A stretch of 37,539 nt of DNA. It comes from Acidimicrobiaceae bacterium. Lineage in GTDB: Bacteria > Actinomycetota > Acidimicrobiia > Acidimicrobiales > UBA8592. The notes beneath the pieces are model-generated. The model saw nothing but the letters and a program-made list of their open reading frames with translations, did no database searches and was not told the origin of the DNA. The stretch covers positions 1-37,539 of the forward strand of contig PBIQ01000024.1 in NCBI GenBank assembly GCA_002720485.1, given 5' to 3'. The position numbers were made by a program, and so were the translations under genes. Positions 16,668 to 25,257 of the stretch are shown here, piece by piece. How positions within the stretch are numbered: position 1 is the stretch's first letter; every line of letters starts with the position of its first letter.

Positions 16668-17330
16668 ATGGTTAATAACGAATTTCAGCTTCTTCAATTA
16701 ACTATCGGAGGGGAAGCAGCCGCATGGTCTTCTGCAGGTTTTGACGTCATGGAATTACCAAGTGGCGAATCAACATGTCAGCTCGGTAGCGTCCAGCTTC
16801 TCTTTGATCCCGCCTCCGATCGAGGTATTGCAGGTGCTGTGATTAACGGGACCAGTGGGATAATCGATTCTCTAGAATTTGGAGAGATCACGAATTCTGC
16901 GTCCAGTGGTATTAATACTTACCCTCCTTCTGTCCACTCAAATGGCGTTACTAGGATCGACCACCTTGTCGTTACTACAGCAGATTGCGATAGGACCACA
17001 CTTGCTTTTGAAGCAAGGGGAATTCATTCCCGCAAGGTCAGGACTTTTGGGGATGATACAGCCAAGATGCGCCAAACTTTTTTCTGGCTCGGTGATGTGA
17101 TTCTTGAACTAGTAGGACCCGATCAATCGGAAACTTCGGGCCATGCGATGTTTTGGGGGCTCGCTCTAATCTCAGATAATCTGCAAGAAACCGCAGACTA
17201 TTTAGGGGGAAGATGCACCCCAGTTAAGCCAGCTGTGCAGGCTGGTCGGAAAATCACGACAATCAAAACCCGTGAGATTGGTATCGCAACTTCTCTCGCA
17301 GTGATGAGCCCGCATTCGAAAACCAGCTGA
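16668..17330 (+). CDS. VOC/glyoxalase-like domain protein
   Basis: A 220-aa protein of the vicinal-oxygen-chelate superfamily. The C-terminal module begins with VTRIDHLVVTT and carries a plausible metal-binding pair, His99 and Glu147 (GDVILELVGP). The N-terminal 70 residues look like a divergent second VOC half (GAVINGT near its end). VOC proteins include lyases, isomerases and dioxygenases, and this sequence does not say which. The gene is 57 bases upstream of an SDR gene on the same strand, suggesting a shared pathway. No clear ribosome-binding site precedes the ATG, and no alternative in-frame start was seen. Confidence 0.7.
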   Translation: MVNNEFQLLQLTIGGEAAAWSSAGFDVMELPSGESTCQLGSVQLLFDPASDRGIAGAVINGTSGIIDSLEFGEITNSASSGINTYPPSVHSNGVTRIDHLVVTTADCDRTTLAFEARGIHSRKVRTFGDDTAKMRQTFFWLGDVILELVGPDQSETSGHAMFWGLALISDNLQETADYLGGRCTPVKPAVQAGRKITTIKTREIGIATSLAVMSPHSKTS

Positions 17331-17387
17331 GCATTCTCTCCTTATGGAAGATGTATGGTAGGAAAGGGATACCTAGTGGAGGCGTTA

Positions 17388-18143
17388 ATGAACACACTGG
17401 AATTGTTTGATTTAAGTGGAAAGGCTGCAGTCGTGACTGGCAGCGGGAAAGGAATTGGTAAGGGTATAGCGATAGCCCTTGCAGAAGCTGGGGCCAGTGT
17501 CGTAATTTCTGCACGAACACTACCTGACATTGAACGCGTTCGTGATCAGATTATCGACAATGGTGGTCTGGCAATATGCCATCCATGTGATGCCACCCAA
17601 GATGCCCAGGTAGAGATCCTTGCTCAGAAAGCGGTAGCTGAGCTTGGTAAGATCGATATCTGGGTAAACAACGTTGGCGCAAGCACAGGCCGAAGCCCGT
17701 TAAAGGACCTACCTCGGTCTGAGTGGGACCAAACAGTAGCGCAAACACTGACATCTACTTTTATTGGCTGTCAAATAGCTGCCAGAAATATGACTTCGGG
17801 AGCGATAATTAACATTTCTTCCCGTTCATCATCAGGGGCTGTTCCGAACAATTCCCATTACGCCGCTTCAAAAGCTGGTGTGAACGTTCTTACAGCATCA
17901 TTAGCCTATGAGCGTGCGCCACATATTCGTGTCAATTCTGTTAGCCCAGGCGCCGTACCTACTGAAATTTTTTATGAAGTTATGAAACTCACTCCTGAGG
18001 ACTTACCTGCGTATGCCAAGGAAACTGGCATTCCTCTCCAGCGTCTTGGAACCCCTCAAGATATCGCCTCAGCTGTTTTGTACCTAGCGTCGGATGCTTC
18101 ATCATGGGTAACTGGTGAAGACATTACCGTAAGTGGTGGCTGA
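17388..18143 (+). CDS. Short-chain dehydrogenase/reductase (SDR)
   Basis: A 251-aa classical SDR. The nucleotide-binding motif TGSGKGIG spans residues 17-24, the structural NNVG is at 94-97, and the catalytic Ser145, Tyr158 and Lys162 lie in the expected arrangement (YAASK). The C-terminal VTGEDITVSGG is the usual SDR end. It would oxidise or reduce an alcohol/ketone with NAD(P); the substrate is unknown. The ATG at 17388 is preferred because TGGAGG lies about 6 bases upstream; a longer in-frame start at 17355 lacks this. The stop codon is followed after 5 bases by the end of the convergent amidohydrolase gene. Confidence 0.85.
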   Translation: MNTLELFDLSGKAAVVTGSGKGIGKGIAIALAEAGASVVISARTLPDIERVRDQIIDNGGLAICHPCDATQDAQVEILAQKAVAELGKIDIWVNNVGASTGRSPLKDLPRSEWDQTVAQTLTSTFIGCQIAARNMTSGAIINISSRSSSGAVPNNSHYAASKAGVNVLTASLAYERAPHIRVNSVSPGAVPTEIFYEVMKLTPEDLPAYAKETGIPLQRLGTPQDIASAVLYLASDASSWVTGEDITVSGG

Positions 18144-18148
18144 TAAGG

Positions 18149-19336
18149 TTACGCTGGCCTCGGCTTATTTAGTTCGAGCACGTTATCAAGGAGGATCAAT
18201 CTCCGGTCATGCTCATTAAAGGTATTTAATTCATCGACGTAATCAAGAGGGGTCGGCATCCCTTCAATATGAGGCCAGTCAGATCCGAAAATAACCCGAT
18301 CGCTTCCCATATAGTCAGCAACTTCAGATGGGTCATCTTCCCAAAACGGATTGATCCAAACATGTTCTTTGAATAGCTCCAGAGGATCTTCTTTAAACCA
18401 GCCCATCAATTTATTTTTCTGCTGGGGTAATTTCCTAAAAAGATCAGGGAGAAATGTTGACCCATTTTCGACTGATGCTATGCGCAAATTTGGAAATCTC
18501 TCATATATTTTTTCCAATGACATTGTCATAAGCCAGTCAAGGGCTGCACGTTCGATATTGAATGCTTTGATTGACGGAACATAGGAGCTAGACCCCCCGA
18601 AACTAGCCCCGAATCCATCTTCCGCGTATCCCTGACTCGAATATCCGCTATCTCCAGCATGAATAACAAGAGGTATTCCTGCTTCGTTTAGTTGAGCCCA
18701 GAATGGGTCAAACATCTTATTGCCGGGAGATTTTGGCCCTTCATCAGTCCAGACAGCAGCTGGCCTCATGCAAACAACTCTGGCATCTTGATCTAGCGCC
18801 CACTGAAGTTCTTCAACAGCAAAATCAACATCGCAAAGTGAAATATATGGAGCAGCAAAAATAGTGTCCTGATAATTACAGCCCCAGTCCTCATCTAGCC
18901 ATCGATTAAAGGCTCTGAAAAGGACTTTGACTGCTTCAATATCATTCTTTAGTAGTTCCTCATATAGGACCCCTAGCGTCGGGAAAAGCCAAGCACCTTG
19001 GAGTCCTTGCTCTTTAATTTTCTCGATCCGTAGGTCCCGATCCATATATTCATCTGGAAGAGGTTCGCGATCTTTCAGCATTTCAAGAGGAGATCTCCCC
19101 GTTGGGTTCCCCCGAAAATAGTCGCGGAGGGCACCCGGCTTTGCTATGGGGTCCCATGTTGGGTTGGAAACAGCCTTGCTAACTTCGCCACCAACTAAGT
19201 GGTATTTTCTCCCATCGATTTCACACCATTGGACGCAGCGTTTTTGCCATTCTCGAGGCACATGCCGAGTGAAGGCGTCGAGGGCCTCGTAGTAATGGTT
19301 GTCGCAATCGAACGGGGTATATCCCAGTGTTTTCAT
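18149..19336 (-). CDS. Amidohydrolase-family protein (amidohydro-rel/ACMSD-like)
   Basis: A 395-aa protein of the amidohydrolase 2 (PF04909-type) superfamily, with a TIM-barrel metal-dependent hydrolase or decarboxylase fold. The N-terminal FDCDNHYYE takes the place of the metal-binding DxH motif, an arrangement I associate with actinobacterial members. Further on, PLVIHAGDSGY supplies a barrel His, and RVIFGSDWPH carries the late catalytic Asp. The substrate is unknown; relatives act on ring-cleavage products or related carboxylates. The gene has a strong GGAGGAT ribosome-binding site, which directly follows a 10-bp hairpin. It lies downstream of the truncated-haemoglobin gene on the same strand. 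Confidence 0.78.
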   Translation of the reverse strand: MKTLGYTPFDCDNHYYEALDAFTRHVPREWQKRCVQWCEIDGRKYHLVGGEVSKAVSNPTWDPIAKPGALRDYFRGNPTGRSPLEMLKDREPLPDEYMDRDLRIEKIKEQGLQGAWLFPTLGVLYEELLKNDIEAVKVLFRAFNRWLDEDWGCNYQDTIFAAPYISLCDVDFAVEELQWALDQDARVVCMRPAAVWTDEGPKSPGNKMFDPFWAQLNEAGIPLVIHAGDSGYSSQGYAEDGFGASFGGSSSYVPSIKAFNIERAALDWLMTMSLEKIYERFPNLRIASVENGSTFLPDLFRKLPQQKNKLMGWFKEDPLELFKEHVWINPFWEDDPSEVADYMGSDRVIFGSDWPHIEGMPTPLDYVDELNTFNEHDRRLILLDNVLELNKPRPA

Positions 19337-19348
19337 CTATCCTCCAAG

Positions 19349-19378
19349 ATGCCTTCAGCCTATCAATTCTGAAGGCAT
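19349..19378 (-). promoter_or_regulatory. Perfect 10-bp hairpin between haemoglobin and amidohydrolase genes
   Basis: The arms ATGCCTTCAG (19349-19358) and CTGAAGGCAT (19369-19378) are exact reverse complements around a 10-base loop. In the leftward transcript the hairpin ends just before CTTGGAGGATAG and the amidohydrolase ATG. There is no U-run after it on that strand, so an attenuator, processing or mRNA-stability element is as likely as a terminator. Confidence 0.5.
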
Positions 19379-19401
19379 GAGGTTATTTTCATGGGCGATG
19401 T

Positions 19402-19797
19402 TTAAATCTCAGTATTGACCATGTGAGTAGCAGCCATGTCAAAATACTCGAGCATTGCTTCCATGATCTCACTGGGCGGATGCATCGTTTCTAGCGCACT
19501 CTTCATGCTTTCCATCCATGCATTTCGCTCTTCTTGACCTATCTGAAATGGCGCGTGCCGCATGCGTAAGCGCGGGTGTCCTCGCCTGTCTGAATAGGTT
19601 GAGGGGCCTCCCCAGTACTGGATTAGAAAATCTGAAGTGTTTTTTTTCGGGAGGGTTAGGTCGTCGGGGTATAGGTGGCGGATTCGTTGGTCTTTTTCAA
19701 CATTCTGATAGAACAATTCAACAAGTTCCTCGAACCAACTACTTCCGCCGAGAGCATCGTAGACAGTTTTTTTTGCCCCTACCCATTTGATATTCAT
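19402..19797 (-). CDS. glbO: Group II truncated haemoglobin (trHbO-like)
   Basis: A 131-aa haem protein closely following the mycobacterial GlbO pattern: LFYQNV with Tyr30 (B10), HLYPDDLT with Tyr43 (CD1), then the hallmark YWGGPSTYSDRRGHPRLRMRH segment, whose last residue is the proximal His81. Trp94 (G8, in ERNAWM) is also conserved, and together these define group II. Such proteins bind O2 with high affinity and are proposed to handle O2, NO or peroxide. The gene lies 37 bases downstream of the LOG-family gene and 65 bases upstream of the amidohydrolase on the same strand. Confidence 0.92.
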   Translation of the reverse strand: MNIKWVGAKKTVYDALGGSSWFEELVELFYQNVEKDQRIRHLYPDDLTLPKKNTSDFLIQYWGGPSTYSDRRGHPRLRMRHAPFQIGQEERNAWMESMKSALETMHPPSEIMEAMLEYFDMAATHMVNTEI

Positions 19798-19834
19798 ATG
19801 GAAAGTGTAGAACTCAAAGGCTAGAACTTCCGAA

Positions 19835-20419
19835 TTATTGCTCTAACTCATTATGGGTGCTGAACAGTGTTAGGAGTCGATCTACAGCGTCTTTTGGATT
19901 TTTTTGGTAGGAGACTATTGCCCTATCACTAGCTTTCATAAGTTCTTCTTCGACAAGCATGTCTAGAAAGGATGTTAACGGTGACCAAAAAGAGCTGCTT
20001 CCAACTAGTATGACGGGCTTGTTTTTTCTTCCTTTGTGAAATCCCAGCTTTGTCCATGTAGCGGATTCAAACACTTCTTCCAGCGTTCCCATTCCTCCAG
20101 GAAGGGCGAGGAAACCATCCGAGCGTTCGTACATGATTCTTTTGCGTTCGTGCATATCTTCGGTGATGAGAAGTTCAGTTAGGCCTTTGTGGTTTAATTC
20201 GCGACTTCGGAGACCATCAGGGATTACGCCGGTTACTTGTCCCCCATTTTCTAATGCTGCATCAGCTACCTTTCCCATGAGGCCTATGGATGCTCCTCCG
20301 TAGACCAATCCCAAACCAGATTCAGCAATGGCTGCTCCTACCTCCGTCGCTAATCTTGAGTACGAAGGATCCCCGCCCAAGCTTGACGCACAAAATACAC
20401 AAATATTATGTTTAGGCAT
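19835..20419 (-). CDS. LOG-family nucleotide 5'-monophosphate phosphoribohydrolase
   Basis: A 194-aa Rossmann-like protein of the LOG (lonely guy) family. GGASIGLMG (residues 41-49), the MHERKRIM segment around Arg93, and PGGMGTLEE (107-115) are the defining motifs. LOG enzymes cleave the ribose 5'-phosphate from adenine-type nucleotides, including cytokinin precursors, and many bacterial members act in nucleotide salvage. The family was once misannotated as lysine decarboxylase. It starts a leftward set (LOG, haemoglobin, amidohydrolase) and is divergent from menE across 96 bases. All active-site motifs are intact. Confidence 0.88.
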   Translation of the reverse strand: MPKHNICVFCASSLGGDPSYSRLATEVGAAIAESGLGLVYGGASIGLMGKVADAALENGGQVTGVIPDGLRSRELNHKGLTELLITEDMHERKRIMYERSDGFLALPGGMGTLEEVFESATWTKLGFHKGRKNKPVILVGSSSFWSPLTSFLDMLVEEELMKASDRAIVSYQKNPKDAVDRLLTLFSTHNELEQ

Positions 20420-20515
20420 TGCTGAAACTTACCTGATTTTCGCTGTTACTGTGGCCATCTATTGTTGATTTAGCAGTAAATACCCTAAGCCTCGAAGATC
20501 TGGCAAAGTAGAGGG

Positions 20516-21658
20516 GTGCCTAAGCTTGTAGCCCTTGATATTCCCAGCGGTGAACTATTTGTTTCCTCCCTTCAGAAAATTTGGGATGAAGGTGATGCAG
20601 CTTTTCCGGTAGATCAACGACTCCCACTCGAAGAGCGTCGCAAACTTATAGATCGCATGGGCGCATCAAAGGTAATTTCACCAGACTCGGAACAGGAACG
20701 GAAAGGCTATCCTGTTGAGGATGGCGATGCGCTAGTTGTTGCAACCAGCGGAACAGGTGGATCCCCTAAAGGTGTTGTACTTACTCACGAAGCTGTTGCA
20801 GCTTCAGCGAAAATGACGACTGATAGTTTGCTTGTTGACCCATCGAGCGACCGATGGCTTTGTTGCATTCCAGTGTCTCACATCGGTGGACTGTCGGTAG
20901 TGACTAGAGCTTTGCTAACTGGAACCGAAGTTGAAGTTCATAGCGAGTTCTCAGCTAGCGCATGTGAAAAGTCTGGCCGTTCAGGAGCTACACTTGTTTC
21001 GCTCGTCGTCACCGCAATGCGGCGAATCGATGTTTCACTTTTTCGAAAAGTTCTCGTTGGTGGCTCTAGTATCCCTGTAGACCTGCCACCTAATGCCATA
21101 GCTACGTATGGAATGACTGAGACAGCCAGTGGTGTGGTTTACGATGGTTTCCCGCTGGACGGAGTTGAGATAAAGATTAGTGATGGGCAAATTCTCATAA
21201 AATCGCCGAGTTTATTGCGCTGTTATCGAAATGGGGTTTCTCCTTTTACGGATGAGGGGTGGTTTCCGACTGGAGACGGCGGTGAGTTTGAAAAGGATGG
21301 GAAGCTCAAAGTGTTTGGGAGGCTCGAGCATGTAATTGTTTCAGGGGGAGAAATGATTTGGCCAGTTACAGTGGAGCGGGCACTGACAGGGCTTTCATGG
21401 GTAAGTGAAGCTGCAGTTGTAGGGAACCCAGACAAGGAATGGGGAGAGGTGGTCACAGCGTACGTTGTCCCGACGGATACGCAATCTTCTATGTCTTTAG
21501 CGCAAACTCGAGAGGAATTAAGTGAGGTCCTTCCTAGATTCGCCTTACCGAGAATCTTAAACATCGTGAATGCCTTGCCGAGGACTACCTCTGGAAAAGT
21601 TGCCAAGAAAAATCTTCTCTCAGGAGCTGAGTTTGATAACCCCATTTCTGGGGATTAA
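20516..21658 (+). CDS. menE: O-succinylbenzoate-CoA ligase
   Basis: A 380-aa member of the ANL acyl-adenylating superfamily, which activates o-succinylbenzoate to its CoA thioester in menaquinone synthesis. The P-loop-like TSGTGGSPKG is at residues 77-86, ATYGMTETASG is the adenine/substrate motif, GWFPTGDGGEF carries the ribose-binding Asp, and Lys361 in TTSGKVAKKN is the adenylation lysine. The length matches the short MenE of actinobacteria (about 360-380 aa). The assignment over other acyl-CoA ligases rests on the adjoining menC, menH and menD. The start is GTG at 20516, with a purine-rich AGAGGG directly in front. Its 3' end overlaps that of convergent menC by 39 bases. Confidence 0.85.
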   Translation: MPKLVALDIPSGELFVSSLQKIWDEGDAAFPVDQRLPLEERRKLIDRMGASKVISPDSEQERKGYPVEDGDALVVATSGTGGSPKGVVLTHEAVAASAKMTTDSLLVDPSSDRWLCCIPVSHIGGLSVVTRALLTGTEVEVHSEFSASACEKSGRSGATLVSLVVTAMRRIDVSLFRKVLVGGSSIPVDLPPNAIATYGMTETASGVVYDGFPLDGVEIKISDGQILIKSPSLLRCYRNGVSPFTDEGWFPTGDGGEFEKDGKLKVFGRLEHVIVSGGEMIWPVTVERALTGLSWVSEAAVVGNPDKEWGEVVTAYVVPTDTQSSMSLAQTREELSEVLPRFALPRILNIVNALPRTTSGKVAKKNLLSGAEFDNPISGD

Positions 21659-22612
21659 AGGCTTCATCCGCTTATCGTCTATTAGAGCTGCTGTCCCTAA
21701 TCCGTGAGTGGTGTTTGGACCTATGGCGGAAGCCAAATGACACCAGGATGTTAATCCTACTGGCCCGTCAAATGTAGATGAAATGACAGGATCGATTCCC
21801 GCATCCCGAGCGGTCTTTGAAAGGGCGAGTACAGCGTCGATTCCTCCAAGTAAGAGAGGTTTAAGAATTACATTATCGACTACCCCCATACTGATTACCT
21901 GCTCGATAGCGTTCATGTCGGGGGTCAGAGCATCCGTGGCTACTGGGACAGGTAGATCCGCTCGCACTTGATGAAGTTGATCAATAGTCGTAACGGGGTC
22001 TTCGACATACTCAAGTTGGTGACGAAAGAGTTTTTCAGCCAATCTGGTCATCTCCACTGCCTCCCGAAGAGTCCATGAGCAGTTCGCGTCGAGGCGGACC
22101 TTAGTTTTAGATACAACGTACTCGGAAACTATCTTCAGCCTTCTCTTATCCTCAGGAAAGCCCATCTTTACTTTGATAGTCCCATACCCATCGTTCAGCG
22201 CTTTTTCTAACGAGTTTCTAAACTCTGATTCAGTACCTCCTCCGATAAGAGCATTTACAAGTACCTGATCCGAAGTCCCACCAAGAACAGACCATAAGGG
22301 CTCGTCAAGCAAGGCAGCTTTTTGTGCCCAAATAGCGGATGTCATTCCAGCTTGGACTTCAAGCGAGAGACTTTGCGCCCTCATCAAAAACTCTTCTGGG
22401 TTCGATTGGATTCTTTGAAGTTCCTCTTTCGTTTCTAGATCACTAACCTTCGACCACAAAGGTAAAGGAAGTACCTCTCCTTTCCCTGTATGCCCTTCAT
22501 GAGTAAGGTGAATTTCTTGCCCCGACCTTCGAGATATGCTCTGTTTCGCTGTGACAAGAGCCTCCCGCATTGGTAGGTCAATGTCGAAGATTTCTAAGAT
22601 CATGCCGTTCAT
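21620..22612 (-). CDS. menC: o-Succinylbenzoate synthase
   Basis: An enolase-superfamily enzyme of 330 aa from the preferred ATG, dehydrating SHCHC to o-succinylbenzoate in menaquinone synthesis. It has the catalytic KVK motif (residues 147-149), metal ligands Asp175 (RLDANCSW), Glu204 (YVEDP) and Asp227 (ATDAL), and a second lysine in VILKPLLLGG. The ATG at 22612 overlaps the menH stop codon as ATGA; a longer in-frame start at 22639 would overlap menH by 31 bases. It is the third gene of the menD-menH-menC operon. The superfamily also includes muconate and dipeptide epimerases, but the context fixes the role. Its last 39 bases are antisense to menE. Confidence 0.85.
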   Translation of the reverse strand: MNGMILEIFDIDLPMREALVTAKQSISRRSGQEIHLTHEGHTGKGEVLPLPLWSKVSDLETKEELQRIQSNPEEFLMRAQSLSLEVQAGMTSAIWAQKAALLDEPLWSVLGGTSDQVLVNALIGGGTESEFRNSLEKALNDGYGTIKVKMGFPEDKRRLKIVSEYVVSKTKVRLDANCSWTLREAVEMTRLAEKLFRHQLEYVEDPVTTIDQLHQVRADLPVPVATDALTPDMNAIEQVISMGVVDNVILKPLLLGGIDAVLALSKTARDAGIDPVISSTFDGPVGLTSWCHLASAIGPNTTHGLGTAALIDDKRMKPLIPRNGVIKLSS

Positions 22613-23421
22613 AGTTTCCTTAGGAATTCCTCTATACATCTTTTCACAACTACTGGATTTTCTGTATGAGCAGCATGCCCAGCATTTGGGATAGGGACGT
22701 GATGAGCAGATGGAATAGCTCTCTCCATCCGCTCCGCTAGTACGGTAAATTTTTTATCATAAGCTCCCGTGATAAGAAGAGTGGGGGTCTCCAAACTCTC
22801 GAGATCTTTCCACATGGACGTCATTATTCCAGTGCTCGCCATGCGAAGACTATTTGCTATTCCGTGGGAACGTTGGGCAAGTCGTATGCGTCGAATAGAT
22901 CTTTTCACCCCATCGGGTAGATGGCTCTGGGTTGCGAACAGGGGAAGGCGCTCCCAATAATAGACAAATTCCGCCAATCCTTTGCTTTCTATACCATGTG
23001 CAAGTCGAGCATCGTTAGCAGCTCGATCAGCAGCTTCTTCCTGATCCTCGATTCCAGGAGTCCCACCGATCAGAATTAATCCCGACATCTCTTGTCCATG
23101 TTTCAGAGAATACGATAAGGCAAGCCGTGCACCCATTGAATAGCCGCACAGTACTCTAGGTTCGTCAAGTTTCTCCTGAATTAGCTGGTGAAGCTGCTCA
23201 ACCATTGCCTCCATCCTATAAAGGTATAGTTCCTCTGGAGCTGGGCTTAAACCGTGACCTATGAGATCTGGAATAATCACCCTGTTCGTAGTAGGTGAAA
23301 CTAATCCTGACATAGAGTCCCCATTGCCGGTAAACCCATGCAAGAGTATTACTGGAAGTCCTTCACCTTCATCTCGAACCCGAAGATCCACCGCTTCTCC
23401 GCTACCGGATCGATGCATCAT
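22609..23421 (-). CDS. menH: Alpha/beta hydrolase, probable SHCHC synthase
   Basis: A 270-aa alpha/beta-hydrolase-fold protein. The oxyanion-loop motif LHGF is at residues 27-30, the nucleophile Ser95 sits in GYSMGAR, the acid Asp is in TGAYDKKF, and the His is in NAGHAAHTENP near the C-terminus. This matches MenH, which eliminates pyruvate from SEPHCHC to give SHCHC. Position between menD and menC is the strongest support, since many hydrolases look alike. It overlaps menD as ATGA at 23418-23421 and menC as ATGA at 22609-22612, so the three proteins are probably translationally coupled. Confidence 0.83.
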   Translation of the reverse strand: MMHRSGSGEAVDLRVRDEGEGLPVILLHGFTGNGDSMSGLVSPTTNRVIIPDLIGHGLSPAPEELYLYRMEAMVEQLHQLIQEKLDEPRVLCGYSMGARLALSYSLKHGQEMSGLILIGGTPGIEDQEEAADRAANDARLAHGIESKGLAEFVYYWERLPLFATQSHLPDGVKRSIRRIRLAQRSHGIANSLRMASTGIMTSMWKDLESLETPTLLITGAYDKKFTVLAERMERAIPSAHHVPIPNAGHAAHTENPVVVKRCIEEFLRKL

Positions 23422-25157
23422 TCCTCACGAAATGACGCCTGAAAGCCGGCACGCATCTCTTCATATGCCTTCACCGTCTCTTCGACACTAGTGTTGCATA
23501 AAAATAAGCTGGGCCCTTTTGATTCAAAGGCACGCCCAAGAAGCCCCTCAACGTCTAGGGAAGATTCAATAACCTGAGATTGAACACCTACTGATGATGC
23601 AATATCTATGAGATTTGTATGATGAGGAGTGGTAAATAGATGTTCGAAACTATCATTATCAATTTCTTTGGCTACCGGAAGAAATGAAAATATCGCTCCA
23701 CCGCCATTATCAATAACCACAATTACAACGTCACTTTGAAGCCTTCCTGCTGCTACTAAGCCCGCTATGTCGTGAACTGCGGCAACATCTCCTACAAGGA
23801 TAAGGCATCGGCCTTCGCTGGAAGAAGAAACGCCGATTCCGGTAGATATGACGCCATCGATACCATTTGCCCCTCGATTACTGATTACTTTTACATCAGA
23901 CTTCATATTCTGCAGAACCAATTCTGCATCTCTAACAATCATTGAATTTGACAGCATTAGGGAAGTTCCAGATGGGATCGATGAAAGAATTCGCGATGCC
24001 AAAGATAGTTCACTTTGGTTTTCTAAAACGTGTCGCTTCACCGCCTCTAAAGCAATGCCGTTGTGTTTCGTCCAGAGCTCGCACCACCTGCTGTTTGGCC
24101 CTCTCCCTGATGACGGCTCAGAGAATGCAGCAGTTATGGAGCCTTGAATAATATCTGTTACTTCATGTGATGGATCCGCCCAATCTACCCCAGGGGAAAC
24201 AATTACATACCTCGTCGGAGGGGTTTCTTGTTTCCATAAACGATACGCCTTTGAAGTAGCCGGTAACCCTACATGGACAATTACGTCTACTTGATCGAGA
24301 AGCGATGTAAATTTTTCCTCCGCAAATAAAAGCTCTCCTGATGTGATGATGGGGGCACTACTTAGGCTCCCTCTATCTCGAAGCTGCGAACACGGGTCAG
24401 CCAATATTGGCCAACCACTATCTGAACTAAACGCTACAAGGGCATCAAGTTCTTTGTCTTGAAGATTATTTGGTCCAACGGTGATAAGCCCTCGTTCATA
24501 CTCTTTCGCAAGACTGATAAGGGAAGAACTTCTAGGCATCTCTTCCTGATACGACGACTCAGGGGAAAGTGATGCTTCAGGCGTTTCTAGCTTTTGGGTG
24601 GGTTCAAGGGGCTTCCTAAATGGCCAATTTAGGTGCACGGGGCCTTGAAACCTACTTGTAGACATCGACCAGGCTCGAAAAGCTGTGGATCGAGCGTGGC
24701 TCTCGTTTATTTCGGAAGCAACCGGAAGGTCATAATGCCATCGGACATTGTTTCCATAAAGTCCGACTTGATTGATTGTTTGACCTTCTCCCCATTGTCG
24801 AAGTTCTGGGGGGCGGTCCGCTGTACAAATAATCATCGGAGTTGCAGCATGGTTTGCTTCGACAACTGCGGGAAGATAGTTCGCTGCAGCAGTACCTGAG
24901 CTGCAGATGAGGATAGAAGGAATACGAGTCGCTTTTGCTGCCCCTAAAGCATGGAAAGCTGCAACTCTTTCGTCGAGGTGAACTACTACGTCTAGGCCAA
25001 CCTGTTTAGCTGAAAGAACTAAGGGGGTGCTTCTAGAACCAGGTGAAATTATGGCATTGGTGACACCCAATGCTTTAAGTTCTGAAAAGAATCGAAGGCA
25101 ATAGGCATACATTGCGTTGACACCATCGTCTCGAGTTTTTTGCGCTTTAGAAGTCAT
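23418..25157 (-). CDS. menD: SEPHCHC synthase, thiamine-diphosphate enzyme of menaquinone synthesis
   Basis: A 579-aa ThDP-dependent enzyme that adds 2-oxoglutarate-derived succinic semialdehyde to isochorismate. The N-terminal domain has SPGSRSTPLVLSA, the DERVAAFHALGAAKA segment with its catalytic Glu, and TADRPPELRQWGEGQTINQ, all MenD-specific. The ThDP/Mg motif runs from GDVAAVHDIAG to DNGGGAIFSFLP. Length is close to typical MenD. It is the first gene of menD-menH-menC. The upstream 100 bases separate it from a divergent FAD-linked dehydrogenase gene. menF, menB and menA are not in this window. Confidence 0.95.
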   Translation of the reverse strand: MTSKAQKTRDDGVNAMYAYCLRFFSELKALGVTNAIISPGSRSTPLVLSAKQVGLDVVVHLDERVAAFHALGAAKATRIPSILICSSGTAAANYLPAVVEANHAATPMIICTADRPPELRQWGEGQTINQVGLYGNNVRWHYDLPVASEINESHARSTAFRAWSMSTSRFQGPVHLNWPFRKPLEPTQKLETPEASLSPESSYQEEMPRSSSLISLAKEYERGLITVGPNNLQDKELDALVAFSSDSGWPILADPCSQLRDRGSLSSAPIITSGELLFAEEKFTSLLDQVDVIVHVGLPATSKAYRLWKQETPPTRYVIVSPGVDWADPSHEVTDIIQGSITAAFSEPSSGRGPNSRWCELWTKHNGIALEAVKRHVLENQSELSLASRILSSIPSGTSLMLSNSMIVRDAELVLQNMKSDVKVISNRGANGIDGVISTGIGVSSSSEGRCLILVGDVAAVHDIAGLVAAGRLQSDVVIVVIDNGGGAIFSFLPVAKEIDNDSFEHLFTTPHHTNLIDIASSVGVQSQVIESSLDVEGLLGRAFESKGPSLFLCNTSVEETVKAYEEMRAGFQASFREE

Positions 25158-25241
25158 TACTTAAAAGCATAGAAGCAAATAGTGCGAAGTCATGATTTGA
25201 AAAACACTCAGAGCATCATTTCTCTAGAATTCCAAATTACT

Positions 25242-25250
25242 GTTACGATT
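25242..25250 (+). promoter_or_regulatory. Possible extended -10 element for a near-leaderless transcript
   Basis: TGTTACGAT combines a TGn extension with TACGAT and ends 8 bases before the ATG at 25258. No Shine-Dalgarno sequence fits between, and no clear -35 was found. Leaderless mRNAs are common in actinobacteria, so the start codon may lie at or within 2 bases of the 5' end. Confidence 0.35.
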
Positions 25251-25257
25251 TCTGAAA

